Source: an uncultured Thermomicrobiales bacterium
Lineage (GTDB): Bacteria > Chloroflexota > Chloroflexia > Thermomicrobiales > UBA6265
DNA: 8,146 nucleotides
NCBI GenBank assembly: GCA_902806395.1
Contig: CADCWH010000360.1
Location: 1 to 8,146, forward strand
Direction of reading: 5' to 3'
Both the position numbers and the translations under genes were made by a program. The notes beneath the pieces are model-generated. The model saw only the letters and a list, made by a program, of their open reading frames with translations. It did not search any database and had not been told where the DNA came from. This document shows positions 1 to 6,264 of this stretch, in pieces (the first letter of the stretch is position 1; each line of letters opens with the position of its first letter).

Positions 1-62
1 GTGCCATGTACGGGTGGACACACATCCGCGGTGATGATGGGCGCATCCAAGTCGCTTAGTAC
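1..62. other. Left-edge non-coding stretch of lower GC
   Basis: No open frame, RNA gene or repeat was recognised. Base composition is about 56% GC, against about 70% in the flanking genes. The stretch lies just past the premature-looking stop of the YdeI-like gene and may be DNA of different origin. Confidence 0.4.
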
Positions 63-74
63 CTAGTTGACTAG
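63..74. repeat. CTAGT-TG-ACTAG palindrome at the end of the YdeI-like gene
   Basis: Perfect 5-base arms flank a central TG. The TAG stop of the YdeI-like gene (complement of 71-73) lies inside the right arm. The 70 bases to its left are about 56% GC, clearly lower than the rest of the window, and hold no recognisable gene. The site marks a possible junction where the gene lost its normal C-terminus. Confidence 0.5.
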
Positions 75-532
75 ATCGTCTGGTCATTGAAGAAGGCCCA
101 AGCGCGGTCGTTGGCCCGGAACAGCGCCTCGTCCGCCTCGTCCAGCACGGCGGGATCTGTCTGCTCATAGGCATAGATCCGGGACCGGTCCTCGGTCCGC
201 GCCCCGAACGCGGCCAAGCCCGCGGGGTGCACCAACCCCTGCCCGATCAACTCGCCCATCCGCTCGATGTTCACCGCGCTCCAGGTACTCCGCGCCGCCC
301 GCGGAGTGAACCGGATCATGTAGCTCACATCGTCGATTCGCTTTCGCACCCCGTCGATCCAACCGAAGCAGAGTGCCTGGTCCACACTCTGCGGCCAGGT
401 CATGCTCGGCCTGCCTGTCCCGACCTTGTAGTAGCCGACCCAGATCTCACGGGTCCCAGCGTGATGCGCGGTCAGCCAAGCGCGGAACGCGTCCGGTGAC
501 GGGAAGAACACCGGCTCCTGGACCTCAGCCAT
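71..532 (-). CDS. YdeI/OmpD-associated (OmdA-like) family protein, C-terminally shortened
   Basis: The protein has 153 residues from the chosen ATG at 532-530. The longer frame to 628 adds 32 residues with no family look, and AGGAGGT sits 7 bases upstream of the inner ATG, which decides the start. Family hallmarks are visible: an N-terminal F-x-S-P-x-A-F-R-x-W-L segment, W31 with K36, the block V50-DQALCFGWIDG-V62 with basic residues after it, F75-TPR-x3-S-x-W-S, and H102-PAGLAAF. Members are linked by name to bacteriocin protection and OmpD, but their biochemical role is poorly known; the protein is probably cytoplasmic. From memory the family usually runs to about 190 residues and ends with a P-S-x-R-R-x-Y then W-I-x-x-A-K then T-R-x-R-R segment. 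Here the chain stops after F148-NDQTI, so roughly 40 residues are missing. It may be a truncated gene or a decaying pseudogene. It is divergent from the sugar nucleotidyltransferase. Family call is confident; functional integrity is not. Confidence 0.82.
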   Translation of the reverse strand: MAEVQEPVFFPSPDAFRAWLTAHHAGTREIWVGYYKVGTGRPSMTWPQSVDQALCFGWIDGVRKRIDDVSYMIRFTPRAARSTWSAVNIERMGELIGQGLVHPAGLAAFGARTEDRSRIYAYEQTDPAVLDEADEALFRANDRAWAFFNDQTI

Positions 533-539
533 CGCACCC

Positions 540-546
540 ACCTCCT
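540..546 (-). promoter_or_regulatory. Ribosome-binding site of the YdeI-like gene
   Basis: The minus strand reads AGGAGGT, a full Shine-Dalgarno match, with a 7-base gap to the ATG at 532-530. This fixes the start of the YdeI-like gene at that inner ATG instead of the upstream frame opening at 628. Confidence 0.8.
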
Positions 547-612
547 GAATCTCACGCGTCTTCCGATCAGCCTCATCGACTCCCGCGACCGACGCCCCGT
601 CCGTCCGGGTCA

Positions 613-669
613 GGGGACGACCGCGCACACACTAGTCTTCAGGTTCCTGGCGGTGGACGGGTCGTCCCC
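613..669. repeat. 10-bp perfect inverted repeat in the divergent intergenic region
   Basis: GGGGACGACC at 613-622 is the exact reverse complement of GGTCGTCCCC at 660-669, with 37 bases between. Two further bases (CA at 611-612 and TG at 671-672) pair if one extra C is bulged. The repeat lies between the divergent YdeI-like and sugar nucleotidyltransferase genes, so it could be a paired operator, a leader structure or a remnant of a mobile element. No clear -35/-10 pair was found around it. Confidence 0.5.
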
Positions 670-677
670 CTGGTATC

Positions 678-1862
678 TTGACCGTGCCGTCGGAGTCTCC
701 CCGTCCCCTCGGCGTCGACCATCCGGGTGCGATATCGCGATCCCCAGGAGAGCCTCCCATCGAAGCGATCATCCTCGTCGGTGGGCTCGGCACCCGGCTC
801 CGTCCCCTGACCCTGACCACCCCCAAGCCGATGATCCCGGTCATGAACCGGCCCTTCCTCGAACACGTCGTGCGTTGGCTCGCCGGCCACGGCGTCGATC
901 ACCTGATCTTCAGCACCTACCACCTCCCTGAGCCGATCCAGACCCACTTCGGTGACGGCTCCCTCTTCGGCCTCGCCATTGACTATTCGCAGGAAGACCA
1001 GGCCCTCGGCACCGCTGGCGCCCTCAAGCATGCCGAGCCCTTGCTGCGAGACGACCGTTTCATCATCTTCAACGGGGATATCCTGACCGATGTCGACCTC
1101 ACCGCCCTGATGGCCCATCACCGCCAGACCGGTGCTGTCGCCACCGTCGCCCTGGCCGAGGTGGCCGACCCTTCTGCCTATGGCATGGTCGTCCTCGACG
1201 GCGCCGACCGCGTCCTCCGCTGGGTGGAAAAACCGTCCCCTGCCGAGGCCGTCTCGCCCTGGGTGAACCTGGGCGGCTCCGTCCTGGAGCGTCGCGCCCT
1301 CGACGTGCTGCCCGCCGGCGAAGTCCGCTCCCTCGAACGCGACCTCTACCCTGCCCTGATCGCCTCGTCCGAAAGCGTCGCCGGCTTCCGGACCCACGCC
1401 TTCTGGCGCGACCTCGGGACCCCGGAACGCTATCGCGCCGCCCACGACGAGGCCCTGCGCGGCCAAGTCGCCCTGCCCTCGGTCCAGCCGGACTTGGTCA
1501 CCGCCGACCGCTTCCCCGGCGTCCGCGTCTTCGGCCCGGTCACCGTCGGTCCCGGCACGACGATCGGCTCCGGCACCCGCCTGATCGGCCCGGCCTGCAT
1601 CGGCCCGGACTGCGCGATCGGCCGCCTCTGCACCGTCGACCGGGCCGTCCTCTGGTCCGGGGTCACCCTCGGGGACCGGACGACCGTCTCCCAGGCGATC
1701 CTCGGCGACGGCGTCGCGGTCGGACCCGGCTGCGACCTCTCTGGAGACGCCGTCGTCGGCGCCGGTGCCCGGGTCGGTGCAGGCAACACCCTGGCCAATG
1801 GCATCAGGATCGCCCCCGGCGCCGAGCTCGCCGACGGCGTCCTCGGCTTCGACCCCCGGTGA
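678..1862 (+). CDS. NDP-sugar pyrophosphorylase (mannose/glucose-1-phosphate nucleotidyltransferase type) with left-handed beta-helix domain
   Basis: The enzyme joins a nucleoside triphosphate and a sugar 1-phosphate to make an activated sugar for cell-wall polysaccharide, glycolipid or exopolysaccharide synthesis in the cytoplasm. Counting from the ATC codon at 759 as residue 1, the N-terminal transferase domain shows G8-GLGTRLRPLT, the T-P-K23-P loop, G84-TAGAL, the metal-binding N105-G-D107, E157-K158-P and W216-R-D218-LGTP. From about residue 255 to 355 comes a run of hexapeptide-type repeats (for example V-G-P-G-T-T-I-G) forming a beta-helix. Roughly 367 residues is normal for the short mannose-1-phosphate guanylyltransferase-like class; there is no fused phosphomannomutase domain. 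The exact base and sugar cannot be read from sequence. The conventional start used here is TTG 678, which lacks a Shine-Dalgarno and adds 27 Pro/Ser-rich residues. Homology begins at the ATC at 759, which has an ideal ribosome-binding site (see findings). No partner gene is adjacent. Confidence 0.88.
   Translation: MTVPSESPRPLGVDHPGAISRSPGEPPIEAIILVGGLGTRLRPLTLTTPKPMIPVMNRPFLEHVVRWLAGHGVDHLIFSTYHLPEPIQTHFGDGSLFGLAIDYSQEDQALGTAGALKHAEPLLRDDRFIIFNGDILTDVDLTALMAHHRQTGAVATVALAEVADPSAYGMVVLDGADRVLRWVEKPSPAEAVSPWVNLGGSVLERRALDVLPAGEVRSLERDLYPALIASSESVAGFRTHAFWRDLGTPERYRAAHDEALRGQVALPSVQPDLVTADRFPGVRVFGPVTVGPGTTIGSGTRLIGPACIGPDCAIGRLCTVDRAVLWSGVTLGDRTTVSQAILGDGVAVGPGCDLSGDAVVGAGARVGAGNTLANGIRIAPGAELADGVLGFDPR
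746..752 (+). promoter_or_regulatory. Shine-Dalgarno AGGAGAG inside the conventional reading frame, 6 to 8 bases before ATC 759
   Basis: AGGAG at 746-750 stands 8 bases before the in-frame ATC at 759-761, exactly where family similarity (x-x-A-I-I-L-V-G-G) begins. Neither upstream candidate start, TTG 678 or GTG 684, has any purine-rich site. The element therefore suggests initiation at ATC, or is a chance match. Confidence 0.45.
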
Positions 1863-2134
1863 CGGCCCTGACGCGACCCCGCATTCCCGCCCCGCTGGAC
1901 TCGGTGCCAGCGATCATGCCGCCGGCGGACCTCACGCGACCGGCCCTCTCGCCCGCTCCGGTGATGACCAGTCACACCCTGCCGGCACGTCGCCGGGTCC
2001 CCAGCGCGACATGCCGCGACCGGGCACCCCTCTCCCACGACGACACCGCACCTCTCCGGGTGCCGCGAGGCAGGACTGCGTCGCCGAACGGCACGGTCCG
2101 TGACCACGCCGGTCCCCGGTCGGACCGGGTGAAC
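1863..2134. other. Convergent intergenic region between the nucleotidyltransferase and arginine deiminase-family genes
   Basis: These 272 bases contain no gene I can support. The plus strand is open here but encodes only Pro/Arg/Ser-rich sequence. Two hairpins are visible: GCTGG 1894-1898 with CCAGC 1907-1911 (8-base loop, 32 bases past the nucleotidyltransferase stop), and the stronger stem at 2109-2128 listed separately. Neither has a T-run, so if they terminate transcription they do not fit the classical intrinsic model. Confidence 0.5.
2109..2128 (-). terminator. Terminator-like GC hairpin downstream of the arginine deiminase-family gene
   Basis: CCGGTCC at 2109-2115 pairs with GGACCGG at 2122-2128 around a 6-base loop. 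It lies 7 bases past the stop of the minus-strand gene. An alternative pairing uses CGGTCCG 2094-2100 with CGGACCG 2121-2127. No U-tract follows, so the terminator role is tentative. Confidence 0.35.
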
Positions 2135-3088
2135 CTATCCCTCCTCGGACCGCCAGATCGGCCGGGTCAGGCACGTCGGGCCGCCCTCACGGTTGTGGGA
2201 GATCTCGTCGCCGGCGTAGGTCAGCACCCTGCACCCGGCTGCCTCCAGCCCGGCCCGCGTCACCGGGTTCCCCTCGATCATCAGGCACACGCCTGGCGCC
2301 AGGGCCAGCACGTTGCACCCCAGGCTTCCGAACTCTGCCACTGGCACCTCCACCGTCCGCCAGCCCCGGTCCGCCAGCAGTTCGACGAAGCTGGCCGCCA
2401 GCAGCGACGGGTAGACCACCGCCAGGTCGGCCGCCACCGGGCTGACCAACGACATCAGGTGCAGGCATTCCCCCGGCCCGTGCCAGTGCGGCAGATCCAC
2501 CGCGATCACCTCTACCCCCTGCTCTCCCAGGATCTGGCGCAACTGAGCGATCCCCGAGGCATTCGTCCGGTACCCCCGTCCCACGGCCAGCGTCCGGTTG
2601 TCCAGCCAGAGGGTGTCGCCCCCCTCGACCGTCCCGGGCGCCTCGATCCGCCCCGCGATTGGGATGCCGAGCCGGTCATAGGTGCGTTGGTGCATCGCCA
2701 CCTCGTCGCCCCGCTCCGGCTTGCCCATCCGCAGCAGTACCGCGCCGGCGTCGGTCATCAGGGAGGGGTCGTAGGCGAAGATGGCGTCCAGCTCCCCGGC
2801 CGGGTCACCGGCCTCCTCGATCACCTCGACCCCCTCGTCTTGGAGGATTGCCACGAACGCCGCGTGCTCGGCCGTCGTCTTCTCGACATCGATCGGGTGA
2901 CGGTAGCCAAACGCCTCCCAGGTGCTCGGCCCGATCGATCCGGCGGGCCGCCGTACCATCACCCGCCGCAACGTCGCCGACATCGACTGCCCCCCGTACT
3001 CGGCGACCGTCGACGCTGCCCTGACCGGCCCAACGGCCTCGACCAGCGACGTTCCCATCCTCCCGTCCGCTCGTCCCAGACCACCCAT
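2135..3088 (-). CDS. Arginine deiminase / dimethylarginine dimethylaminohydrolase (DDAH) family hydrolase
   Basis: Members of this pentein-fold family hydrolyse or transfer the amidine group of arginine-like substrates through a covalent cysteine intermediate, in the cytoplasm. In the 317-residue form, the family signature is complete: Y106-D107-P, R120-MGKP, E155-GGD158-TLW, Y173-RTN, H201-WHGP then E207-CLH210-LMS, G257-CNVLALAP, E272-GNP and E301-GGPTC306-LTRP. C306 is the expected nucleophile, H210 the base, and D107, E155 and D158 line the guanidinium pocket. Start: ATG 3088 has GGGGAG 9 bases upstream, and the segment Y31-GGQSM before L40-RRVMVRRP resembles family N-termini, favouring a start upstream of M36 (ATG at 2983). 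ATG 3058 is also possible. The substrate (arginine, methylated arginine or another guanidino compound) cannot be settled; no ornithine carbamoyltransferase or carbamate kinase is nearby, so a classical ADI pathway is not supported. It is divergent from larC. Confidence 0.85.
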   Translation of the reverse strand: MGGLGRADGRMGTSLVEAVGPVRAASTVAEYGGQSMSATLRRVMVRRPAGSIGPSTWEAFGYRHPIDVEKTTAEHAAFVAILQDEGVEVIEEAGDPAGELDAIFAYDPSLMTDAGAVLLRMGKPERGDEVAMHQRTYDRLGIPIAGRIEAPGTVEGGDTLWLDNRTLAVGRGYRTNASGIAQLRQILGEQGVEVIAVDLPHWHGPGECLHLMSLVSPVAADLAVVYPSLLAASFVELLADRGWRTVEVPVAEFGSLGCNVLALAPGVCLMIEGNPVTRAGLEAAGCRVLTYAGDEISHNREGGPTCLTRPIWRSEEG

Positions 3089-3180
3089 GTCGAATCTCTC
3101 CCCACACGACTCTCGTCTCGCCGATCGCCTATCCTACGTCCTCCCCGGGACCGCCGCACCGCGGCTCCCGGGAGGGTGTC

Positions 3181-3200
3181 CAGGGGTGACGTCCCCCCTG
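3181..3200. repeat. Inverted repeat CAGGGG-CCCCTG in the larC/deiminase divergent region
   Basis: CAGGGG 3181-3186 pairs with CCCCTG 3195-3200 around TGACGTCC, giving a perfect 6-base dyad. A second dyad lies just left of it: CCCGGGA and TCCCGGG arms either side of a short Pro/Arg-like GC stretch near 3155-3172. Both could be protein-binding sites for the two divergent promoters, but GC bias makes such dyads easy to find by chance. Confidence 0.3.
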
Positions 3201-3255
3201 TCCTAGGTCCGGTTTCCGGTCCCTCCTACCACCATCGACCGACCCAAGTCATCTC

Positions 3256-3286
3256 GGGTGCCCACCCTCGGGCATGGGTTCCCACC
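3256..3286. promoter_or_regulatory. Two operator-like repeats 20 bp apart upstream of larC
   Basis: GGGTGCCCACC at 3256-3266 recurs as GGGTTCCCACC at 3276-3286, ten of eleven bases identical and about two helical turns apart. Each is nearly dyad-symmetric (GGTG-CC-CACC in the first copy). They sit 36 to 66 bases before the larC start in the region shared with the divergent deiminase-family gene. A regulator-binding role is inference; the sequence does not resemble the NikR operator I remember. Confidence 0.35.
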
Positions 3287-3312
3287 GACTGACGACCTGA
3301 GTTCACCGAGCT

Positions 3313-3316
3313 GGAG
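3313..3316 (+). promoter_or_regulatory. Ribosome-binding site of larC
   Basis: GGAG lies 5 bases before GTG 3322 and supports this start over later Met codons, the first of which is at residue 16 inside the conserved block. Confidence 0.6.
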
Positions 3317-3321
3317 ATCCC

Positions 3322-4584
3322 GTGCGCATCGCCTATCTTGACCCCTACTCCGGCGCCAGTGGTGACATGACCCTGGGCGCCCTGGTCGATGCGGGCGTCC
3401 CCCTCGCCACCATCCAGACCGCACTGGCCGGCCTGCCCCTCGAGGGCTATCGCCTCGTCGCCGAGGAGGCGTCCCAGCACGGCATCCACGGCACCCGGGT
3501 CTCGGTGCCGCTCGACGCCGAGCAACCCGCCCGGGATTGGGCCGCCATCCGAACGATGATCGCTGGTTCCGCCCTGAACCCCGCCATTACCCATTCGGCC
3601 CTGGCGGTCTTCGAGCGGCTCGCCGAGGCCGAGGCCGCCGTCCACGGTGTCCCGGTCGACTCCGTCCACTTCCACGAGGTCGGCGGGGTCGATTCCATCG
3701 TCGATATCTGTGGCGCCTGCGCCGGGTTCGCCGCCCTCGGGGTCGAGACCATCTACGCCGGGCCCCCCGCCGTCGGGTCCGGCTTCGTCCGCGCCGCCCA
3801 TGGCTTGCTCCCCGTGCCCGCTCCCGCCACCGCCGAGATCCTCGCACGCGCCGGCGCCCGATTCACCAGTCGCCTTCCTCCGGGGGAAACGCCACCCGGC
3901 GAACTGCTCACCCCGACTGGCGCCGCCCTCTTGACGGTCCTTGCCCGCTCCGGCCAACCCAGCATCGCCCCGGACCGCGTCGGTTACGGCTTCGGCCAGC
4001 GCGAGCTGCCCTGGCCCAACGCCCTCCGGCTCTACGTCGGCGAGGGCGCCGACTCGCCCGCGGACGGCGGCGAGGTCATCCTGGAGGCCAACATTGACGA
4101 CCTCGACCCACGCGCCTACGAACTCCTCTCCGAGCGACTCTTCGCCGCCGGGGCCCTCGATGTATGGCTGACCCCGATCCAGATGAAGAAGGGTCGCCCC
4201 GCGATCACCCTCGCCGCCCTGGCTCCAGCCACCCTCCGTCCAGCCCTAGAAGATCTGATCGTCCGCAACACCACCACCCTCGGCGTCCGCGCCACGGTGG
4301 TCGACCGGACCAAGGCTGCCCGCCTGCACCGGGTCGTCACCACGCGCTGGGGAGATGTCCGGGTCAAACTGCGGGGCTGGCAGGGACGGGTGATCGACGC
4401 CACCCCCGAATACGAGGACTGCGTGGCCCTGGCCCGCGCCCATGACCTCCCCCTTCGCGACGTCACCGCCGAGGCGCACCGCCAGGGTGAGGCCTACTCC
4501 GGGCGCCGCCTGGCCGACCTCGCCGACGACCCCCTGGCGACGGCCTCGATCGACCGGCCGCGCCCGACGAGACCACCGGCCTGA
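3322..4584 (+). CDS. larC: LarC: nickel insertion (cyclometallase) protein for nickel-pincer nucleotide cofactor
   Basis: LarC inserts nickel into the pincer precursor made by LarB and LarE, consuming CTP, to finish the NPN cofactor of lactate racemase and related racemases or epimerases. The 420-residue frame matches full-length LarC. Conserved blocks are A4-YLDPYSGASGDM16, V115-HFHEVGGVDSIVDICG131, P165-VPAPATAEIL, E194-LLTPTGAALL, G221-YGFG, E255-ANIDDLDPRAYE, P285-IQMKKGRP and the CTP-binding C-terminal half around R349-K and A360-TPEYEDC. Start: GTG 3322 with GGAG ending 5 bases upstream, and the next residues R-I-A-Y are the usual N-terminus. In Lactobacillus plantarum larC is expressed by ribosomal frameshifting; here one uninterrupted frame encodes both halves. 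No larA, larB or larE is within the window. The last 20 residues (S-I-D-R-P-R-P-T-R-P-P-A) look like a disordered tail. Confidence 0.92.
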   Translation: MRIAYLDPYSGASGDMTLGALVDAGVPLATIQTALAGLPLEGYRLVAEEASQHGIHGTRVSVPLDAEQPARDWAAIRTMIAGSALNPAITHSALAVFERLAEAEAAVHGVPVDSVHFHEVGGVDSIVDICGACAGFAALGVETIYAGPPAVGSGFVRAAHGLLPVPAPATAEILARAGARFTSRLPPGETPPGELLTPTGAALLTVLARSGQPSIAPDRVGYGFGQRELPWPNALRLYVGEGADSPADGGEVILEANIDDLDPRAYELLSERLFAAGALDVWLTPIQMKKGRPAITLAALAPATLRPALEDLIVRNTTTLGVRATVVDRTKAARLHRVVTTRWGDVRVKLRGWQGRVIDATPEYEDCVALARAHDLPLRDVTAEAHRQGEAYSGRRLADLADDPLATASIDRPRPTRPPA

Positions 4585-4600
4585 CTCTTCTCGACCTGGC

Positions 4601-4631
4601 GCCACCGGTCAGTCCGGCGACGGGGTGTGGC
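4601..4631. terminator. Possible bidirectional terminator between larC and murJ
   Basis: The two convergent genes are only 46 bases apart. GCCAC 4601-4605 is complementary to GTGGC 4627-4631, and CCGG 4605-4608 to CCGG 4613-4616, giving alternative short GC stems. There is no T-run on either strand, so the role rests mainly on position. Confidence 0.25.
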
Positions 4632-6247
4632 TAGTGCCCTGTCGGGCGCCACCGGATGAGTGCGTCCAGGGTCGCCAAGTCACCGCTCCCCATGCGCCAC
4701 AGGACGACCCCATAGGTGAGGACCCCGGCGCTCGCCGGCAATGCGACCAGGGCGACCTCGGTCAGGCTCGTCCCGCCACCGACACCGGACCAGACCATCC
4801 CCCGCCAAAGGACCCAGGCCACCGCCGAACAGGCCAGGCCCGCGACCAGGCACCGGCACGGGGTGCCGCCGAGGTCACCTAACCCGTGGGGAAACGTCCG
4901 TCGCCGCAGGCGCCAGAGCAGGCCCGCCTGGACCGCGAACAGGGTCGAGTTTGCCAGGACCAGGCCGGTCATCCCCAACGGCTCGACCAGGGCCACCGCC
5001 ACGACCACCGAGACGATCGTCGCTATGATCCCGACCCGGACTGGCAACCAGGTATCACCCCGGGCATAGGCGGCGAAGGTGAGCAACTGGGCCAGCGCCG
5101 CACAGACCGTTCCCGGTAGGTAGGCGACGGTCGCCACCACGGTGGCGCGCGCGCCCGCCTCCCCGGTCGCCCCGTGTCGGAACAGCAGGTCCACGGTCGG
5201 CACCGAGATTGCCGCCAGGCCGAGCGTGGCCGGTGCGGTCAGGAGGCAGACGAGCCGGAATGCCGATCCGAAGGTCGCCGCGAACCTCGCCTCGTCGCCG
5301 GTTCCGAAGGCCCGGGCCATCGCCGGCAGTGCCGCCAGTCCCACGGCCGCCGCGACCAGCCCCAGGATCAACTGGATCAACGTCGTGGCGTAGCGCATCG
5401 CGCCCAGGGCATGTTCTCCGGCACCCCACGCCAACCTGCGGTCGATGACCGTCCCGACCGTCGTCACGAGCAGGCCAAGGAAGACGGGGGCATAGAGTCG
5501 CCCCACCTCCCGCAGCGCCGGCTCGCGGAATGGCCAGGCGGGCACCGGTACCAGGCCCGCCCGGACCAGTGGCGGCACCTGGCAGAGAGCCAGGACGAGG
5601 GCTCCAAGCACCGTGCCCCAGGCCAGACCCCGCACCCCCGCCTCTTGCCCGGCGACCAAGACCACGCCGACCACGGCCGCATTGCGGGCCGCGATCCCGA
5701 ACGACGGAGCCGCAACCCGCCCGGCCGCGTGCAGCATCGCCATCCCGACCACGCCCGCGCCCAGGAGGACGGTCGCCGGCATGACGATCCGGACCAGGTC
5801 CACCGTCAGGGCGACCGCGGCCGGGTCCCGGGCGTCCCCGAGGCCGCCGGCCGTGGTCATCGTCGCCACCACCGCCGGGGCAAAAACCATCACGATCATC
5901 GCCACGGCCGCCGTGACCAGCAAGACTACCGTCAGCAACGCCCCGCCCACCCGCCGGACCTCCTCTCGTCCTCCCCCCATCGTGCGGGCCAGCACGGGGA
6001 TCAGGGCCGCCTGGAGGGCACCGCTGACGGCGAGGTCGAAGAGCAGGGTCTGGACGTTATCGGCGATCGTGAAGGCGGCCATCGCGTCACCGCTGCCGAA
6101 CCGATTCGCCGCAACCAACTCGCGGCCCAGGCCGAGGACCCGACTGGCCAGCGTCCCCAGCATGAGCAGCGCGGCCGAGACGCCGATACTGGCGGCCGTT
6201 GGCCCGCCAGCATTCCCGGGTGGGGTCGCGACGTCAGCGATCGAGAT
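4631..6247 (-). CDS. murJ: MurJ/MviN-family lipid II flippase
   Basis: MurJ moves lipid II across the cytoplasmic membrane for peptidoglycan synthesis. Counting from ATC 6247 as residue 1 the protein has 538 residues, normal for the family, and fourteen hydrophobic segments can be marked. Family features: S35-RVLGLGRE43 in helix 1 (both arginines at the spacing of E. coli R18/R24), F-D-L-A-V-S-G-A-L-Q-A-A-L-I-P-V-L in helix 2, R-Y-A-T-T-L-I-Q-L in helix 8 before A-L-P-A-M-A-R, L-L-F-R-H-G-A after helix 9, and Y-A-R-G-D-T-x-L-P-V after helix 10. Start problem: the frame is open to 6985, but everything upstream of about 6268 is the wrong frame of the zinc-finger gene. There is no ATG, GTG or TTG between that gene's stop and helix 1. 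ATC 6247 or 6241, CTG 6268, or GTG 6261 after a one-base G-run correction are the options. It follows the zinc-finger gene directly, as in an operon. Family call firm, start uncertain. Confidence 0.9.
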   Translation of the reverse strand: MSIADVATPPGNAGGPTAASIGVSAALLMLGTLASRVLGLGRELVAANRFGSGDAMAAFTIADNVQTLLFDLAVSGALQAALIPVLARTMGGGREEVRRVGGALLTVVLLVTAAVAMIVMVFAPAVVATMTTAGGLGDARDPAAVALTVDLVRIVMPATVLLGAGVVGMAMLHAAGRVAAPSFGIAARNAAVVGVVLVAGQEAGVRGLAWGTVLGALVLALCQVPPLVRAGLVPVPAWPFREPALREVGRLYAPVFLGLLVTTVGTVIDRRLAWGAGEHALGAMRYATTLIQLILGLVAAAVGLAALPAMARAFGTGDEARFAATFGSAFRLVCLLTAPATLGLAAISVPTVDLLFRHGATGEAGARATVVATVAYLPGTVCAALAQLLTFAAYARGDTWLPVRVGIIATIVSVVVAVALVEPLGMTGLVLANSTLFAVQAGLLWRLRRRTFPHGLGDLGGTPCRCLVAGLACSAVAWVLWRGMVWSGVGGGTSLTEVALVALPASAGVLTYGVVLWRMGSGDLATLDALIRWRPTGH

Positions 6248-6264
6248 GGGCCGCCCCCCACCGC

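Noticed and set aside
678..683. TTGACC resembling a -35 promoter box upstream of the nucleotidyltransferase gene
   Set aside because: No -10-like hexamer lies 16 to 18 bases downstream.
639..1466. 275-codon minus-strand frame opposite the nucleotidyltransferase gene
   Set aside because: Gly/Glu/Asp-rich antisense shadow, no ribosome-binding site, no recognisable domain.
1859..3292. A 477-codon plus-strand open frame whose GTG overlaps the nucleotidyltransferase stop (GTGA)
   Set aside because: Most of it is antisense to the well-supported deiminase-family gene, its product is Pro/Arg/His-rich without any domain, and long antisense frames are expected in GC-rich DNA.
3226..3957. 243-codon minus-strand frame opposite larC
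   Set aside because: Antisense to strongly conserved LarC blocks and low in complexity.
4598..4655. Direct repeat GGCGCCACCGG at 4598-4608 and 4645-4655
   Set aside because: Only 11 bases, fully GC-biased, and the second copy is explained by murJ codons; likely chance.
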